DNA of 64,000 bases from Agarophyton chilense (Eukaryota; Rhodophyta; Florideophyceae; Gracilariales; Gracilariaceae): contig JARGXX010000095.1 in assembly GCA_030374765.1 (NCBI GenBank), positions 2,790,001-2,854,000 of the forward strand, in the 5' to 3' direction. Below are positions 10,561-22,218 of the stretch, piece after piece. The notes under the pieces were generated by a model. It saw only the letters and a program-made list of their open reading frames with translations, did not search any database and was not told the DNA's origin. The translations under genes and the position numbers were made by a program. Position 1 is the first letter of the stretch; each line of letters starts with the position of its first letter.

Positions 10561-13500
10561 TAGTGTGCTCAATCAGTTTGATGGAGACAGTACACAAGTG
10601 CCGAGAGACGATTGTGATCCGTCGATGTATGTCGTGGAGAGGTCAGAAGAAAATCAGTGCGTCGCCAGAATTCGAGCCGTCGTTCCTGCCGAAATAGAGC
10701 TTTTTTCACTGCGTTTATTACTTATGAATCGCGCCTCAAGTTCTTACGAAGATGCGAGGGCCATTGACGGACAGCAGCTTTCCACATTTCGGGAAGCAGC
10801 GATCGCAAGCGGGCTGCTCAGTGTCAGTACCAAGTTTGCCATTGCGTTTGAAGAGGCAGTTCAAATATACAGCACTTCATCTGAACTGCAGCGGTTGGTA
10901 GTTACGCTGTATCAGCAAGGCGCAGATGCAGAGAAAATGGTTGTTGATCACTGGGAGGCGCTGTGCAGTGATATTCACGCCGGGGATGAACAACAGCGAA
11001 AGCTGGAAATGTATCGACGAATTATTAGCATATCTGACCACCATGGAGGTCGTTTGCTCCGTGAGCATAGCTTCTTTGTTCAATATATCCAGCAAAATGA
11101 GGAACAAACTGAGACTGATCGTGCAGTAGTCACTCGCCAATTAAGAGTGGTGCGAAATGCAAGCACACTCCAATCCTCCAGGTATAATACATTGAAACCA
11201 ACACAAAAACACGTCCTGGATACGATTGTGAATGCTTTAGAACTCCGACAGCAATCCGATCAAGATCGTCGGACCACTCCTGGAAACGTTTTCTTTATAC
11301 AAGGATCTGCAGGCACTGGAAAGACGTATATGTTGAATTTGTTGCGGGATATATGTGAATCAAAAGGAATGCTAGTTGAATTGACAGCTACTGTGGAGCA
11401 AAACCCGGCGACGGGAAGTGCTCTCAAGGTGTTCGAAGCCTTGCTCCCTGGGGGAGGCAGACTCAGAGACAGAGCCCTCCGTTCCACCCGTAGTGTGGGG
11501 TGTAACTCCCACGGGGGATTCCGGCAGTACCGACGGAGGTGAGGGGTAGAAACCGTTGGGTCGGGAATGGGTATGGGTATCCCAAAGAATGGGGGAAAAT
11601 CCGGCGAAGAGGAAAAACGGGGCGAGGGTCGGGCACTAACAGGCACCGGACCCGAGAACCAGAAAAGGGGCGAAACAACAAAAGAAACCCAATACAGGGG
11701 CGAAAACCTGTCCTCGAAAGGAAACACAAAAAGCACGCAACAAGTAAGCAGAACCCCCACGGGGTATCGTGCACGCAGGTCGTCTGAGCGGTCCCAAGGG
11801 GGTGGTTGCACGGAACCCAAACGTGGGCACTCTCCAAGTGGAGTCGTGTCCCTACGCAGGCGTTGCTAACCAGAGCCCGTTCCGGGTTGTAAGGCCGAAA
11901 CGATGGCGACGAAGAACCTCTAAAGGTATCGAAGACCAACCTTGGTTACCATTTACTCTGAGCTTCGGACTGTCAGATCTCGTCTCCCTAAGTAGGGCCC
12001 ACTAACTAAACTCTACAGTAGTGCACACCTGCTCAGGGCCATACACGTGGAGATCCCACTGTCAGGGCCCAAAAATCCAACGTTCTAACAAATATCCGAA
12101 AAATCGGTGCCAAAATTAAGCCACGTGTATCACGGGGCCAATCCAACCATGGGCCATCCGAATCTTCACGCCATAGGCAAATTCTAACCAGAAAACAGTG
12201 CCACCTCAGCACACCTTAGAGGGGATAATAGTCATAACCCTCGGAGGGTTCAAGCCTCATTCTATGAGTTGCATCTTCAAGTATCCCCTAACTGGGCGTT
12301 GCTCTACAGCTACAACGGGAATCGCTGCATCCCTTTACGAGGGAGGTCGCACATTGCACAGTCTGCTTGGTTTGGGTGTGGGAGATAAAGACAGTACTAC
12401 TACACAACTTTCACTGTTGTCCAAGTACGTTCCTCGGTCTCAACGAGCGGAGCTTTTGCGCAATCTACAGCTACTCGTACTTGACGAGGTTTTGATGCTC
12501 TCCAGAAGGTTGTTTGAGCTCATGGACGTGCTACTAAAAGACTTGCGAAGTTCTCAAACACAAACGCAACCGCCATGTTTCGGTGGACTGTCTATAGTGT
12601 TCGCCGGCGACTACTCACAGTTGCTTCCTGTTGTGCCTCAGTCGTACATGGAGCCTGAGGCGGGTGGGAACGTTCGAAGAGTGTATACAAACATTTTGAA
12701 CGAGCTGCCATGGAAAAGCAATCTCTGGACAGATTCCTCTGTGCAAGTTCTTTATCTCACAGAACAAGTTCGCCAAGAAGATGATCCGGGGTTTGCGGCT
12801 TTTTTGCGTGCCGTTGCGCGCAACACCATCTCGAGTACTATACCACCTCCACTGCAGTCTACTGGAGTGATGCAAACCGCATATACGTTTGTGTGGAAGT
12901 GGGTCACGACGCGGCGCAAAGAAGATGTAGATCTCAGCAAAATGATAATTGCATCCACAAATCATTTGGTGGATGAACACAATACTGCTGCCCTGATTCT
13001 TTTTCCGGGTGAGCAAATCACTTTGCAATCCGCAACTACAGTACAGCCACTTCGAGCGCAGACTGCCGAGTCGGATATTTCGGACACTATTGTGCCTGAG
13101 TTTGCCTATGAATATGCTCCTACTAGTATCCCTCCACACAACCTGTGCCTCAAAATTGGTGTTCCTGTGATGGTTATTCGAAACGTTCTGCATCCAGTTT
13201 TGGTAAATGGAAAAATGTTTGTCGTAGTTCGTGTGGATCAGTTTACAATGCATGTGGCAAGGTTCAACGAAAACGGTCAAGTAATCGAGTCACAAGTGCT
13301 GCATCGCATTGATTTTGAGTTTTCCTTTACAGACATTCCTATGATTCGAAGACAGTTCCCCATTCGACTTGCATTTGCAGCAACAGTTCACAAAGGACAG
13401 GGCAAAACTCTGAACGGTTTAGTTGTTGATGTGCGATCAAATTTCTTCTGTGCAGGTCAGCTGTATGTGGCGCTGTCACGAGTGCGAAGGAACGAGCATG

Positions 13501-13628
13501 TGTTGTTACTGCACGACTCTAGCCTTACGCCTGACAATCCACAGACGATACATCCGATGCCAGTTCCACTAATCAATCCAGTGCTTCCTGAGGCTATAGA
13601 GTTTTGCAATCCTCACCCCACTACGTAG
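10535..13628 (+). pseudogene. Helitron PIF1-like helicase, interrupted
   Basis: After a linker, the helicase begins around 11190 with LKPTQKHVLDTIV and Walker A GSAGTGKTY near 11310. The frame is then split at 11391 by a 917-bp LTR and resumes at 12314 exactly in phase, with TTGIAASLY, GGRTLHSLLGL, LVLDEVLML (Walker B), FAGDYSQLLPVV, YLTEQVRQ and the C-terminal motifs FAATVHKGQGKTL and LYVALSRVRR. Apart from the insertion this part is open to the stop at 13626-13628. These are hallmark SF1B PIF1 motifs. Confidence 0.92.
11392..12308 (+). mobile_element. Solo LTR inserted in the Helitron helicase
   Basis: The 917-bp insert begins TGTGGAGCAA and ends TTGCTCTACA, an imperfect terminal inverted repeat with the TG...CA ends of LTRs. 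It is flanked by a perfect 5-bp duplication GCTAC (11387-11391 and 12309-12313). Removing the insert plus one duplication copy restores the helicase frame. No gag or pol sequence is present. A diverged relative with its own duplication lies at 55866-56681. Orientation is arbitrary, set by analogy with that copy. Confidence 0.9.
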
Positions 13629-13820
13629 ATATGCATCAGTGCTCAAACACTCAGCCAAAAAAAATGTTATGCTTTTCTATTTGTTTGCGTGTAAACCTGT
13701 TTTGATCTTCAAACTTTTTCCCATTCCGGATTAGAGACGCACGGAGCCATAAAAAGCCAAATCACCAAGATAGTTTGAAACAAATGCATTCTCGTGCTAC
13801 AAAGAGATATCCGGCGCCAC

Positions 13821-14060
13821 TGTGCGTGCCGCGGCTGCTGCTAAGGCGCGCAGCGCCGCTAGCGGCCGTCAAGTTGCAAAGTCCGTCACTTGAAATCTAC
13901 ACTGCAAGTTATAGTATTGGCGGCAGTTCAAACGGAAATATGTGCGTGCCGCGGCCGCTGCTAAGGCGCGCAATGCCGCTAGCGGCAGTCAAGTTGCTAA
14001 GTCCGTGCCTGTACGTCGACACTGCAAGTTACAGTTTCGGAGGCAGTTTGAACGGCATAA
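13821..14060 (+). repeat. Two tandem 120-bp units with GC-rich palindromic core
   Basis: Units 13821-13940 and 13941-14060 are similar over exactly 120 bp. Each opens TGTGCGTGCCGCGGC and contains GCGCCGCTAGCGGC-type or GCCGCTAGCGGC dyads, then CACTGCAAGTTA. A related GC-rich dyad (GCGGCGCGCAGCGCCGC) recurs alone at about 14370-14386. Position just downstream of the Helitron ORF suggests subterminal Helitron repeats; this is inference. Confidence 0.7.
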
Positions 14061-14545
14061 TATGCTACAACTGCCCCATTGCTTTTAAAATAAAATGTCC
14101 TTAACCAAGCTAACCATACATTTCAGAGCTCGTTTTACGATATATCTTTAATATATCGTGCACCAGCTAATGCTAAACGTCACAGCGCTCCTAGTAGCCG
14201 ATACCCTGCTATGATTTATCACTGTACGTCAACACTGTCAATAATAGAATCTTCGGCAAGTTTGGCTTTATATCTCTGCAAAAGGCTACGCTTAGAGCTA
14301 TAAACGCTACTAAAAGCTCAAGCATAGTATAATAAGCTTCATAGAAACGAAATAGTCGAGCAGAACGACCGCGGCGCGCAGCGCCGCCTGCGGCCGAAGG
14401 ACGCTTTCTCTTGTAATTCCGCTAATGATTGTATAAAGAGTATACTTTTGAAACAGGGTTATTAACTTAGTTGTTTTTTTAAGTTGTGAAATGTGTTCTA
14501 CAGTACGTGTAATGCCTTTTTGGCGCAGTTTTTGTACAGGGATAT
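14061..14545. other. Non-coding stretch with small palindromes
   Basis: No gene is recognised. A small hairpin, ACGATATAT-CTTTA-ATATATCGT, occupies 14138-14160. A GC-rich dyad lies at about 14370-14386. The motif ATACTTTTGAAACAGG near 14430 and GGATATGTTTTTGAAACG near 14531 resemble the arms of the foldback element at 4778-4944. Confidence 0.45.
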
Positions 14546-15320
14546 GTTTTTGAAACGCACTGTACCAATTTAAATGATTCTCACGAACTAATAATGGCAG
14601 TGATTTGTACCACAAAGATCTTGCGTTGATATCGCTTTTGTAAACCGAAATTTCCTTATTTTTCTCTCTAAAACGCATGGTTTGATGGTCCTACGTGTAA
14701 TAGGTAGTTTAACCAAGGTTTTTATCTCTGTAGGCAGGCAGACGTCGCACCCTCTTGTTATTTTGATGGACAACTGTGCTCTTCATGGGTCAGATATTAA
14801 AGATGTAAAAGGGAAAGTGACAATTTTGACATTACCTAAAAACTGCACCGCCAGTCATCAGTCGATGGACATGAGTGTGATTTAAGAATGGAAAAACGGC
14901 CCAGGAGCAGGCTTTTGAAGAGCATTATAGAAGGTATTCAGGCAAAAGAGCATAGAAGACACAGTAGTCAAGCCTTACGATCTAGAATGCAAAAAGGTAG
15001 GGTATAATCCACACATGCTTGATGTTACAGATATGGTTGCTGAGACTCGGGACAAAATGTTCCAGGAGACTGATGCAAGATGCTGGATCAAGTCTAATGC
15101 TTTATCTCTACATTTTAATTCAGAAGTCTCCAATTTACAAGGAAAAATGAAGAATACTAATAGCAAATATGAAGTCAAGATCATTTTCGAATTGCTTGTA
15201 AAGCTACGGTTGGACCTGGATTGCATCGAACATTTTCACTAAAACGTTTTTGAACAGTGCAAAGATGGGGTTGTTGAAAAATGGTTAGAATTAAAGAAAA
15301 ACGGAGAAGTTCAAGTCTGA
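14546..15320 (+). pseudogene. pogo/Tigger-type DDE transposase relic
   Basis: Around 14562 a frame reads CTNLNDSHELIMAVI, equivalent to the CANADGSHKLPLMVI region of pogo/Tigger transposases. Near 14755 VILMDNCALHG carries the second Asp (family LLLDNCPAH), followed by VTILTLPKNCTASHQSMDMS, the counterpart of FLPPNTTSxxQPMDQG that carries the third Asp. A stop at 14883 and later frameshifts break it. A 15015-15242 frame of 75 codons probably continues the C-terminal tail. Non-functional. Confidence 0.8.
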
Positions 15321-16398
15321 AATGGTTGATGATGCGCTTAGTCATGAATAATTTGGTTCTGAGGATATAAGGGATGATTCTGATGAAGATGGTGATACAA
15401 TTGTTTCCAAACAGCTGCCAACCGAGCCTGGATTACGGTCTCGTTTTGACGCTCGACAACGTTGAGCATTTGATTATAATTTAAGCAATGCAAACTACCA
15501 TCTGCGGCGGGCGCAAAGCACCATGTTGGAACAGGAGCGGGCGGAGGTGAAGTTGCGTAGGAAACAATTTCTTCTTTCAAAACTGTCTAGATAGGTGTAT
15601 TGAATAGTGCCTACTCCACTATACTGCTCTATTTCATGGCTTGTACGGGGGTAGCACTATATGTTACCACCTGTATTTCCACCGAAGTGTACTGTAATGT
15701 TTAGCCTACAGCGTCACAGCCAAAGATGGCGCCCACAGCTCTCAAGCTTTTAAAGTGCTCGAATAATCTCGTGATCTTTCCAATCCTTCCAGCGAAGCTC
15801 CTGAGGTTTAGCTGGAAACATGAACTCTTCACATCCGTCACGTGTCCAACCCGTTGTTAGTGTACCGCTTTTGTTCTGGTGTCCAGACATGTGGAGAGGG
15901 TGGGGATATAGCCGCCTGAGACCGCATTGTCCACGTGCACCTGTTCATGAAAAATCGCACGCCAACACACAACATGCATGCAACCACCTCCCCATCCGCC
16001 AATTACATCAATCGCCAAGCTCGGATGCACCCCACAGACATTCGGATCTGGCACACAACCTATGAAGTACCAAACAAGCCTGCGGCGGGGACATCGCATG
16101 TGGAATGCTTCTTTCCCTTCTGGAATCTACGAGGGGAACAACATTATCTGTGGCCGTTAAGGGATGTCACGAGTCACTTCCAGCTCAGCAGCGGAACAAT
16201 GTGATTGTATCCATTTGAGCTCCAATGGCATTCGTCGTATCCATTTATATTTCACTCGCACTCCACAGAGCGCACCTTTCGTTAACGCCGGATGCAGAGG
16301 AGAGGTGTTGAGCTACCGACCTGTTCCGTAAACAGGTACCCACATAAGACTAGCATTCTCCGCAGAAAGCCAGGTAATTTGCGACACACTAAGCAACT
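15321..16398. other. Intergenic boundary between transposon debris and host genes
   Basis: About 1.1 kb with only short frames. The last 300-400 bp before 16399 must contain the promoter and 5' leader of the ABC transporter gene, but no canonical TATA element stands out. I see no further gene. Confidence 0.4.
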
Positions 16399-18700
16399 AT
16401 GTCATCGCCTTTTACTCAGGCACCTGCTGTGGATGTGTCTTTCTCAAATATTTCGTACCACATACCTTCTGAACACTCATTTCTTTCACGGCTTAGACTT
16501 GCAGAGCGTCCGGCCGCAAAGCAAATTCTGCATTCTATAAACGGTTATGTGGGCTCTTCTCAATCACTCGCCATACTAGGTCCATCTGGGTCGGGGAAGA
16601 CCACGCTACTGAACCTGCTTGCAGGTCGCAGTAATCATCCTCCGAGTGCTGGTGAGGTTTTATTCGATGGAAAGAAAAGAGTTGCCCGCACAAAGCGCCA
16701 CATAGGTTATGTTATGCAAGATGACGTGTTTTTCTCTAATCTGACAGTTCGTGAAACCCTGTCGTTTACTGCTGCTATAAGGGTTCCACACCTGTCATCT
16801 TCCGAAAGGGAATCGATCATATACAAAGTCATGAAGCGCCTAAGGCTTCTCAAATGCCAGGACACTCGCGTTGGTGACCAGCAATTCGACAAGGGCATCT
16901 CCGGTGGTGAGAGGAAGCGATTGAACATAGCGAATGAATTGCTTCACAACCCCTCAATCTTGTTGGCGGACGAATGTACCTCAGGTCTTGACTCGAGCTC
17001 CGCGCACACCGTGATTACATTGCTACGTGAGCTTTGTCATGACGGACGGACGGTTATTGCCACCATTCATCAACCATCTAGCAATATCTTTGCTATGTTC
17101 GACAATATTATGGTGCTTGCTGCCGGTCATGTTGCATACTTTGGTCCTCCCGATCGCGTAATCTCGTACTTTGAATCAGTTGGCTTTCCTTTTCCATCCC
17201 GCGCTTACAATCCAGCAGATTTTGTCTTAGAGCTCGTTATCGAAGATGAAATTTTTGATGAAGATATGCAACAAATGGAAAACTCTTCCACTGAACAATT
17301 CGTCTCTAATCAGCAACGCGTCATTGATTCTTGGAAAAGGAATGAGCGAAAACTTCTGCCACCGCTGGAGAAGGAAGCACGCCTGCTGGCGAAGCAACGG
17401 ACGAAACCGCCAGAAGGCATAGCACTGCCGATGCCAGTGTCTGAGGTCCAATCCGCTGAATCTACTGAGGAAGGAAGTTCCTCTTCTGATGAAAAACCAG
17501 CACCATCGTCCTTCGACCATCCACCTGCCCCACGGTCAAGGATAGCCCGAATCAAGCGAGCAGTAATCAAGCGTTACCATGACATCACATTGCAACACGC
17601 GAAGCACAACACCCCTGACAAATACCCAACAGACTGGTTCTCACAAGTCAAAGTGCTCGCTGTAAGATCCATTCGCCAGAAACGCGGAAACGTCATTCAA
17701 CCGATGTACGTCATTCATGTAGCCGCTGTCACTATCGTATGTTTGCTCTATTGGATAGGTCTGGAGCCTGTAGAGGCATCAATCGAGGACCGCTTGGGGT
17801 TTTTATCCTTCACAAGCATTTTTTTCGCTTTCTTCTCTACGTTCAACTCTCTATTTGCTTTTCCGACGGAAAAACAGGTTCTAAACAAGGATCGTGCGTC
17901 TGGGGCGTATCGCCTTAGCGCTTACTACTTTGCAAAGTCAATGGTGCGTTTTTTCGGCTGCTTGGTCTGACTCCTTCGCTCAAACCATGCTTCTTGAAGA
18001 ACTCTTGGAAACTAACTTTGTTTTTCCGTTCTTTTTTTCGACAGATGGAGACCCCGGTGGATATGTTGACTCCTATAGTGTTTTCCTCTATTGTCTACTG
18101 GGTCGTTGGGTTGAATCCCAAGATTTCTGCGTTTGTACTGTATATTGTCGTTCTGGTTCTCGATGTGCTCGTCGCACAGAGTGTTGGTTTGTTAGTTTCC
18201 GCTTTGTTTATGGATATCAAACAAGCGCAAGTACTTGCATCAATGTGGATCCTTAGTTCTATGCTCATTTCCGGATACTACATCGATCCAGACAATACGC
18301 CTGGAATTGTCCAACCATTTCGCTATTTGAGTTTCATTAAGGTACGACGACCACAGCGACTTGAGAAGACTGCCCAAAGACTCTTGCTAACTTCAGTTGT
18401 TTTTCATCGTTCGACTTGCAGTATTCATACGACGCAATGGTGAGAATTGAGATCCTGCCTCCGAGGCAATTCGCTTGCATCGAGGATGGGCCGAGCACTG
18501 TGTACTCAAACGGTGGTCTAAAATGTCCTATTCTTGGTGAGGACCTACTGCGCGCTGCGCAACTGAGCGATTCGTTGTCGATCGGAGGCAGTATTCTGGT
18601 ACTGATAACTTGGATTATTTTGCTGCGACTTTGTGGCTACTTCGCGTTAAAGCTGCTACATACAGACCACAAGCCAAAGCTGTCGACATGGAAATCATAG
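16399..18700 (+). CDS. ABCG-family half-transporter (three exons)
   Basis: This encodes an ATP-binding cassette half-transporter of the ABCG (White) type, which exports lipids or other hydrophobic compounds across membranes as a dimer. The cassette comes first: Walker A GPSGSGKTT at residues 61-69, YVMQDD near 104, signature SGGERKR at 168-174, Walker B ILLADE, and HQPSS near 224. A Ser/Pro-rich acidic linker follows, then about six membrane segments. Exons are 16399-17943, 18045-18341 and 18422-18700. The introns (101 and 80 bp) have GT...AG ends and both lie in phase 0; splicing gives 706 residues, normal for the family. The start ATG follows a stop-rich leader. Substrate cannot be read from sequence. 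Confidence 0.93.
17944..18044 (+). other. ABCG intron 1
   Basis: Donor GTGCGT follows codon ATG of the first exon, and the acceptor is TTTTTTCGACAG after a pyrimidine-rich tract. Retention would add a stop soon after the donor (17968-17970). Removal joins AKSM to METPVDML, restoring the continuous ABCG membrane region. Confidence 0.85.
18342..18421 (+). other. ABCG intron 2
   Basis: Donor GTACGA follows LSFIK and the acceptor is CGACTTGCAG. The downstream exon begins YSYDAM, matching the conserved ABCG segment after the extracellular loop start. An alternative CAG at about 18395 would give a different reading and is less likely. Confidence 0.8.
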
Positions 18701-20638
18701 CGAAAGGCATCAATTCGTTGGGTGGGACTCGGCCCTGGGGCTAGCAGCTTACAGCAGTCATTTTGCGGTGAACAAGTCAAGGTCTGTCGGTAATGATAAT
18801 GGTGGTGTTCAATTGTACAAAAAGCGCTACGTGTGCATTCCAACTAGAAATTGTCTTGTACTTAACGCCGGTATCGTACATCCATCTAGTTATCATTTGC
18901 CCTTCAGAACTGAGCAGGGAATACATGCGCAGTCTCGCGCAAACCAAAAGTCCACTTCATATTTCTGAATACTCTCTTCCTATTGCCGGTCATGCGCATT
19001 ACAAATTGACTCATCAACCTTGAGAGCAAACAAACATTCGATTAATGTAACATTTCAGTGGCCGAATATCAGAATACGGCGATGGCATGTAACAGCCATC
19101 TACGTCAACGTCCTGCGTAAACGGCAGCGACCTCACGTGTAGCTTCCGACAAGGACAAATTGTGCGCGCAGGGCCTGTTTACGACAGAACTTTATGAGAT
19201 ACCAGAAGAGCACTTCCAAGCTTTGTGAGGAATAGAAATATCATAATTAATTGACCTTCGTACAACCCTTCAAAAATTTAACAATGTCGACCGTAACATC
19301 AACTCACGACACTAGAGCTAGTAGGATTTCGCAGAAAAGGATTTATTTTGGGGATGAAGTGTGCCCTGAACTGCGTCGCCGACCATCGACCTTCCGTGTG
19401 GCTGCCATCGGCTTCGCCCTCCGTTCAAAGACATACCAGCTCGTCATGCCTCTCCGGGGGATATGTTCAGTTGCTCTGCCTTATGTACGCGTTTTGTTGG
19501 CCTCAACTTTTTTGAATCCCTCCCTCCCCACTCCACGTAGCTGAGGCTTCACAGTATTTGAATGCACGGGGCAGCTGGCACAAGCATGGCAAGCTGTTGA
19601 AAAGGGGTAAGTTCTCTTTCGGTACGTGCTAAGCAGGCACGCACGCCCATCATATGGTAAAGAAAGCTCTTTCCTCCAACACCACATTTCGACAACATAA
19701 TAGTTGTTGCTGTAAAGAATGTATGCATCGATATACGCTGGTTCACATCAGGATTAATGTTTTGCTGAAGAGCTTGCTTTGGAAGAGAATAGCGGATTAA
19801 CTCTACAATGGATAACCTAGCTAAGTTTTGAAGAGCACAGCGGTTTTATTCTAGTAGGACAATGGATACTTATTTTAGAAAGAGACAGTTCATATCACAG
19901 TGTAGTGACTGATCTAATTCTTTCATCTTGCTTCTGTTTCTACATACATGGCCAGTGAGTGTAGAATGGTCAATTGATTTGTAGTTGATGGCTTCGATGC
20001 GGACGGAAGCTTGTAGTTGGCGGTTGGGGCAACGAGAGAAGATAAAAAAATGCGGAAGTTTCTGAAGAAAGGAATGCGATCTATCTCCCGGTCAGTCAAG
20101 ACGACTAGAAAGAAAGGGTTGTCGATGCGCAAAGCACCCAGCATCGACAGGGTTCGTTTGGAATGGGACATAGATACCAAATAGCTGCAACGAGAATACT
20201 CTTTGTAGGCTGCGCCTTCTAAGAGAGATTATCTGAAATACAGCTCCAAACAGGGGGGTTTTTACTCGCGCCACGGTTATCGATCTACTGTATCACAAAG
20301 CCGTCACAAGGCATACCATTTCTGACATTTGTTGACGGGCAAAGAGGCAACTACATGTCATTTTGCATCGATCATTCGTATCAGATCAGAAATTGTTTCC
20401 TTTTTCTACTGGCTTGTGCCGAGAAGCACTGAGCCGAATTGCATTCGGACTTGAATATCGAGTAAGACCTCCAACCTTAACTCCGGTCAGGGCGGCGCTC
20501 TTGGCTTTCAGCTTGGAACATTTTACGTGCAACTGACAGGTCGAGCGAGATCTGTAATTTTCTCTCTGGGAGTTGCTGTTTGATGAGAAGTCACTGAAAA
20601 GGCACTCATTCTTGATTTGGGTTCGAAACGAGAGAGAC
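18701..20638. other. Long intergenic stretch
   Basis: Nearly 2 kb without a recognisable gene. The best small candidate is a frame starting ATG at 19284 (MSTVTSTHDTRAS) of about 87 codons, with no known domain; I do not call it. The last few hundred bases should hold the glucokinase promoter. No RNA gene is evident. Confidence 0.4.
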
Positions 20639-21961
20639 ATGAAATTACTGGTTGGGGACATCGGAGGCACGAATGCGCGCTTAGTGCTCTACGAAGGCCC
20701 TGATGATCCTGGTGAGCTCAATGACTACAAACAGGTTACCTCTCACAAAGTGATTTCCCAAAAATTCTACAAGACCAATGAATTCGTGTCGTTCACCGAA
20801 GTTCTCTGCGCTTTCTTCGCGCTCCCCGCCAATGCGAATGGTAAAGTTCATTGTTGCTGCCTAGCAGTTGCTGGACCAGTCGCCAACAATCACATCAACT
20901 TTACGAATCGCGAGGGGTGGATTATCGATGGTCATGCAATAGAGGAGGAGTTTGGAATTGACTCGGTTTTGCTCATCAACGATTTTGTGGCAAACGGATA
21001 TGGTTTACTGTCACTGACCGAAGAAGAACTGGTCACCTTGCAGCAGGGTAACCCATCTGCGCCGGACATTTTCTCAGCACCTGTAGCACTGATTGGGGCG
21101 GGTACAGGACTGGGTGAATGCTTCCTGACGCCAGACAAGGATGGAAAGGTAACGGCTTACGCCACAGAGGGTGGCCATGTTGAGTTCGCTCCTCGTTCAA
21201 AGCTTGAGCAAGAGTTGTTGTCCTTTCTACAAATACGGCTTGCTACAAATCCTGGCGTAGAACATGATTCTTTGGACGAAGACATGCTCCCTCGCGTTAG
21301 CGTTGAGCGACTAGTGTCTGGAAAAGGACTTGAGAACATTTACGAGTTCCTGCGGGAGAAATACCCGGACCAGGTGAACGAGTCTCTCGACGAAGAGTAT
21401 CAAAAGTCGACAGAGAAAGGGCGTCTGATCGGCTCGCTGAAGTACAACTACCACCTATTCATGCGCGCTCTGCAGATTATGTTTGGTATTTATGGCGGTG
21501 AAGTCGGAAACGTGGCTTTGAAGTATCTACCATACGGGGGTGTATACATTGCAGGTGGCATTGCTCCAAAGAACATCGAATTCATTACAAGCCATGACTC
21601 TGACTTCATGTTGCGCTTTGGGGATAAGGGAAGGATGAGTTCGTTAATGCCGGAGTTTCCTGTACATGTGGTGATGAAGGAAGATTTGGGTCTCCGAGGA
21701 GCACACAATTTAGCGTCCCAAAATGCTGCAAAGCTTGTTCCCAGCCAAAAGACGGAAGCTGTTTCTGAAAAAGACGCCATGGCGGAGGATGTACCACAGA
21801 AGTTACCTCGCGAGTCAGGTTTGTCCATGTCGCAGGCCATTCGGGAAGCGGTCACCTCTTATCCGCTGACGTATGCAGTGGTGGCAAGCACAACGGCAGC
21901 GTTGACAGCTGCGGTTTGCGTTGGTGGTCTGCAGATATTGAGAAATATGAAACGCTTCTAA
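20639..21961 (+). CDS. GLK: Glucokinase, bacterial type, with C-terminal hydrophobic tail
   Basis: This enzyme phosphorylates glucose to glucose-6-phosphate with ATP. The 440-residue product belongs to the bacterial glucokinase (Glk) family: phosphate motif DIGGTNARL at residues 7-15, AVAGPVANN near 77, LINDFVANGYG at 112-122 with the catalytic Asp, GAGTGLGE at 153-160, and EGGHVEFAP at 177-185. GGVYIAGGIAP follows further on. The first in-frame ATG is at 20639; no upstream Met exists in the frame. Unusually, about 90 residues follow the kinase core, ending in a hydrophobic segment (residues about 412-433) and the basic tail LRNMKRF, the layout of a tail-anchored protein. It converges on the fibrillin gene, with 257 bp between stops. 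Confidence 0.93.
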   Translation: MKLLVGDIGGTNARLVLYEGPDDPGELNDYKQVTSHKVISQKFYKTNEFVSFTEVLCAFFALPANANGKVHCCCLAVAGPVANNHINFTNREGWIIDGHAIEEEFGIDSVLLINDFVANGYGLLSLTEEELVTLQQGNPSAPDIFSAPVALIGAGTGLGECFLTPDKDGKVTAYATEGGHVEFAPRSKLEQELLSFLQIRLATNPGVEHDSLDEDMLPRVSVERLVSGKGLENIYEFLREKYPDQVNESLDEEYQKSTEKGRLIGSLKYNYHLFMRALQIMFGIYGGEVGNVALKYLPYGGVYIAGGIAPKNIEFITSHDSDFMLRFGDKGRMSSLMPEFPVHVVMKEDLGLRGAHNLASQNAAKLVPSQKTEAVSEKDAMAEDVPQKLPRESGLSMSQAIREAVTSYPLTYAVVASTTAALTAAVCVGGLQILRNMKRF

Positions 21962-22218
21962 GAACACGGGGTGGCGTGCGAAGTGTGGACGCATGTTATT
22001 CCCTGTTGAGAGCAACATGGAAGTCAAAATCAGGCCGCAAGTTAGAGCACTTCTCCAAAACTTATCCACTGTGCGGGAGAGAGTAGGTAGTTTATATCCA
22101 GTGCAGTACGGGCCAGCCACAATATGAGACATGTACAATATCGGTTGACTTAGTAGGTTCGACCGTAGGTTTACCCTTCGTAGTACCTACTCGTCAGTGA
22201 GGTATGCAGTTTACGAAG
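21962..22218. other. Convergent intergenic region
   Basis: This 257-bp interval separates the stops of the glucokinase gene (plus strand) and the fibrillin gene (minus strand), so both 3' untranslated regions must lie here and may overlap. No clear polyadenylation signal was assigned. Confidence 0.5.

Larger units (their letters stand above)
7584..13628 (+). mobile_element. Helitron (Rep-helicase element), degenerate, split by a solo LTR
   Basis: Helitrons are rolling-circle transposons encoding one large protein with an HUH relaxase (Rep) and a PIF1-type helicase. Here the ordered parts are a charged and Cys-rich N-terminus, a Helitron-like N domain, the Rep segment, and a helicase with Walker A and later motifs. 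Stops, frameshifts and a 917-bp LTR break the frame. Coordinates cover the coding part only; neither a 5' TC nor a 3' hairpin-CTRR end could be fixed, although the GC-rich palindromic tandem repeat at 13821-14060 is a candidate for the 3' region. Confidence 0.93.

Noticed and set aside
11539-11869. ORFs inside the Helitron insertion
   Set aside because: They lie within an LTR and have no counterpart in known retroelement proteins.
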